From: Hypsibius dujardini
Taxonomy: Eukaryota > Tardigrada > Eutardigrada > Parachela > Hypsibiidae
DNA: 20,851 nt
Reading direction: 5' to 3'
NCBI GenBank assembly: GCA_001579985.1
Contig: LRSR01012606.1
Span: 1-20,851, forward strand
In this document: positions 18,273-20,851 of the stretch, piece after piece
Numbering within the stretch: position 1 is the stretch's first letter
Layout of the letters: each line of letters begins with the position of its first letter
Notes under the pieces: generated by a model
Database searches by the model: none
The model's input: the letters and a program-made list of their open reading frames with translations, nothing else
What the model was told of the DNA's origin: nothing
Program-made: the position numbers and the translations under genes

Positions 18273-20851
18273 ATGAGGGCTATAGTAGCCAGTGTTTTGC
18301 TAGTCCTAGCTGCTAGCGTGCAGATCGGTGAGCAAACTGCTTGAACTAAACTTTAATTAAGCAAAAAACATTGCGCAACTGCAATTTGCGAATTGTGACA
18401 AGTATCGGGCAATTTCAGACGCTGCCTGCATCCGCAATGCTACCGTAGGACCTGACGTTACCGAAATTACCAGCGACAATTTTCCTTCAAACTACAGCGA
18501 CTATGCGGTGAGCGAATACCTGTTTTTGTTCTCCAAATATTTGGCTCTGTTCGTTTTTACTCTAATATTCAGATTTTATTTACCTATAGGGGAAAAATAT
18601 TTGTTTTTGTAGTTCTGTCGCTGGTATATAACAGGACCGGAAGGCATGCAACTGACCCTTACCTTTGACCAGATTTTTGACGTTGAAGAAGGCGCCACTT
18701 CCGGAGCGTGGTAAGATGGACAAATGTATTACAACTCGACGCAAGGTCTTAATTGATAGTTCTTCTGTGTAGTCCGCACGATCATGTCGATATCTTCGAC
18801 ACCGCACGGCCAGGTAAGAGTGACATAGCCACCTGTAAAAACGCACTGATCGACGACTAGTTCAATATGACTCTGGAGTTTTTTACATATTTCAAAGCAT
18901 TCCAACAATGCAATAAAAATAGTTTTTAAGGGACCCCCTGTGCAGAACTATTTTCTTACTTCCTGGCGGCTGCGCTATCGGCTGGTGGTATCATTTAAGA
19001 AGCCATCCAACCAATCAAAAACATTTCAATTCGGTATCCAAGCACAATTTTACTATACGGTTTGCAGTACTACTATTTGTTCGTGTTAAAAATGTACACG
19101 GTTGATCAAATTCATCGAATTCTATCCCACATTTCTTAAATCAACCTCATTAAAAAAAACAAACAATTGTACAAAACTTTTGCGTTAGAAAAAGAAGTCC
19201 CACTACATCCAGACTTACTTGAAAAACCCAGGCCAATCTTGAGGTCAGAGCCCAAAATGTTCCTAAGTTAGATATTCTACTAGTACATGTCCGTCAATTA
19301 TTTCGTCGGCGTAACATTTGATAATTTTCTGTGTAAACAAATTTATTGATTTTATAAAACCCCATCTCAGATTTAGCGCGTTCTTCTTTCGGCAGGAAGT
19401 CTCGAGGAAGTGCAGTCGCTGGGACTCTGTCGCAGGTTGCCGAACACAGCAGGTAAGCAACCCAACGAGTGTTAGGCCCCAACTAGTGTTGTAAAGATTA
19501 AAGTTTTGAATTTAAATTATATTAAAACTTAATTTTGATTTGGCAAAAGCTGATTTTATATCAGCATTAAATCCTCACTATCAAAATGCATTTAAATTAA
19601 ATGAAAAATAATTTTAAATGTCATGGTTGGTTAATTTAAACCATCAATCAGTATTTTCGCTTGATTGATCGCAAAATCCGTGATAATTATTTAATTCAAT
19701 ATATATAATAATTCGATTTTCAATTGTTTAGGTCCATACTGCGGTAAGACCGCCCCACAACCCTTCGTAGCGACGACCAACAGGGCGGTCGTACAGTTCT
19801 GTTCCGATTACGGTTTGCAAGGCGCGGGATGGAAAATTTGTAAGTTTTCCCTCTCAAAAATCTCTTTTGAAGTTTATTTATCGACTTTCTTCCAGCGCTC
19901 TCATATGCACCGATTGTGCCACCACCAGCTTGGATAGTGCCAACCGTGGTGTTGGAAAGTTCCCTCGCACCAGCGCAGCTCATCACCAGCCCAAACTTCC
20001 CCGGTAACTACTACAACAACTACAGCGCCGTCTACATCATCCGAAATACCCAAAGGTAAGTGATTTTGGAGTGCAAAATTGTGTCTTAATACCACGGACC
20101 AATCAAACTGTTAAATTGATGTCGCACAGTCTCATTAGTGTAGCCTCTACAATGTGCTTACTATATCAATGTTCATGTATTTTTTTCTTGCTAAACTGCA
20201 AAATACACATACATTTTAATATGTAAATAGAATAAATATATCAATACATTTAAGTATACGTATATGTAAATGTATAAATATATGTATATATATATACAGT
20301 CGGCCCCAATAAAAACTCTGATCACGTGACTTTTGCTGTTCAAACTGACCGGAAACTCCGCCCTAAAGTGCACCGTTTTTGACGACCAATCAGGACATGC
20401 AGTGTACACGTAACGCCGGATCATACATTATATTTCGAATCAAAAAGCGAGTAGGCAAGCAATAAAAATGTAAATAACAGGAGTGGAAATTTGAGCAATT
20501 TAAACCATGAGAAAAAATAAACTGCGGAACTGGGAAATTTAAATATCACGGACATTTTGAAAAACGTAATGCCTGACTAACGCATTTTGTTTGCCTGACT
20601 CTGACAACGTGTTGCTGCTGCCTGACAAACAATTATTGTCAAAAGATATTCCGTTATGTATTTAAAACAATTTGTCTTTTCTGTAACTCTTTCAAACCTT
20701 GCATAATCAGGACAAACTAAATCTTTGTTTTCACCCGAGTTTGAATGGTCAAAGAAAATTCTGTAGAAAGATGTTTATTAATTAACTATTCAAACAGCTC
20801 TATAATTATGGCAGGAACAACGTAGTGGTTCTGCGGGCGACCCTGTTCGAT
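18273..20851 (+). CDS. CUB-CUB-LDLa-trypsin family protease, copy 3 (5' part, runs off window)
   Basis: Exons: 18273-18327, 18419-18507, 18613-18710, 18773-18813, 19396-19452, 19732-19839, 19896-20055 and 20815-20851 (cut by the edge). That gives 215 residues in frame without a stop. ATG 18273 (agtgccATGAGG) starts a signal peptide (MRAIVASVLLVLAASVQ). CUB1 follows, with Cys in [16 protein letters not shown] and CPHDHVDIF, then GLCRR, PYCGK and FCSDYG. The start of CUB2 (ITSPNFPGNY) follows, with no Cys so far. Exon sizes 89, 41, 57, 108 and 160 nt equal those of copy 2, and residues such as EVQSL and GPYCGKT/GPFCGKT make copy 2 the closer relative. The LDLa and protease parts are expected to the right but are not shown, so catalytic competence cannot be judged. 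Confidence 0.88.
18814..19395 (+). other. Intron 4 of copy 3
   Basis: This 582-bp phase-1 intron follows FDTARP. I see no element or exon in it. Confidence 0.75.
20205..20296. repeat. TA/TATG-rich microsatellite
   Basis: This is an alternating purine-pyrimidine tract of ata/tatg/tata units, ending in tatgtatatatatata. It creates a spurious Tyr/Ile-rich frame on the minus strand. Confidence 0.8.
20297..20330. mobile_element. Possible solo end of a Tc1/mariner-like element
   Basis: CAGTCGGCCCCAATAAAAAC follows directly on TA, the shape of a Tc1/mariner terminus with TA target. No matching inverted end (GGGGCCGACTG) is found in the remaining window, so this is either a fragment or chance. Confidence 0.3.

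Larger units (their letters stand above)
20056..20814 (+). other. Intron 7 of copy 3
   Basis: This 759-bp phase-2 intron lies inside CUB2. It contains the TA-rich microsatellite at 20205-20296 and a possible transposon end just after it. The remainder shows nothing recognisable. Confidence 0.75.

Noticed and set aside
20191-20424. Tyr/Ile-rich minus-strand open frame
   Set aside because: It is produced by the TA microsatellite.
1-20851. Bacterial-type systems, CRISPR arrays, tRNA or rRNA genes
   Set aside because: No regularly spaced repeats, cloverleaf candidates or rRNA-like conserved stretches were seen by eye, and the intron-rich structure is eukaryotic.

Overview
The window is nuclear DNA of an animal. 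Coding sequence is split into many short exons (29 to 266 nt) with GT-AG borders and stop-rich AT-rich introns, and the proteins have secreted CUB, LDL-receptor class A (LDLa) and S1 protease modules. The style suggests an ecdysozoan (crustacean, other arthropod or tardigrade), but the species cannot be fixed from the sequence. All genes lie on the + strand.

Layout: 318-607 is the last exon of a gene entering from the left, which looks like a GPI-anchored Ly6/quiver-type protein. The rest is a head-to-tail array of one family, secreted CUB-CUB-LDLa-trypsin zymogens. Copy 1 (1839-7337) assembles into 19 exons and a 585-residue protein. Copy P (9028-10489) is a truncated pseudogene closest to copy 1. 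Copy 2 (11713-17373) assembles into 19 exons and 574 residues. Copy 3 (18273 to the window end) shows eight 5' exons and then runs off the edge. In both complete copies the spliced reading frame closes exactly, and several exons have identical lengths between copies (41, 108, 29, 33, 152, 125 nt).

Both complete proteins keep His-Asp-Ser and the Asp that gives trypsin-like specificity, so they should be secreted serine proteases activated by cleavage after Lys. The pseudogene has lost its 5' exons and the two exons carrying the catalytic Asp, and has three in-frame stops.

Intergenic DNA and introns hold small non-autonomous elements: one with clear ~33-bp inverted ends (12099-12593), one with TIRs of the CAGGGGCTC type (2689-3071), two possible hAT-like MITEs (6524-6741, 13913-14053), a repeat family at 8600-9010 and 16468-16721, CTGTT-type simple repeats, and a diverged tandem repeat in an intron. 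The points of most interest are copy-specific introns at the protease activation site (one flanked by an 8-bp AGGTGAGG direct repeat and readable through in frame), a GC-AG intron, a family-specific extra cysteine pair next to the catalytic Asp, and a pseudogene whose breakpoints coincide with repeats. I found no wholly new type of system. The protease array is the biology of this window.
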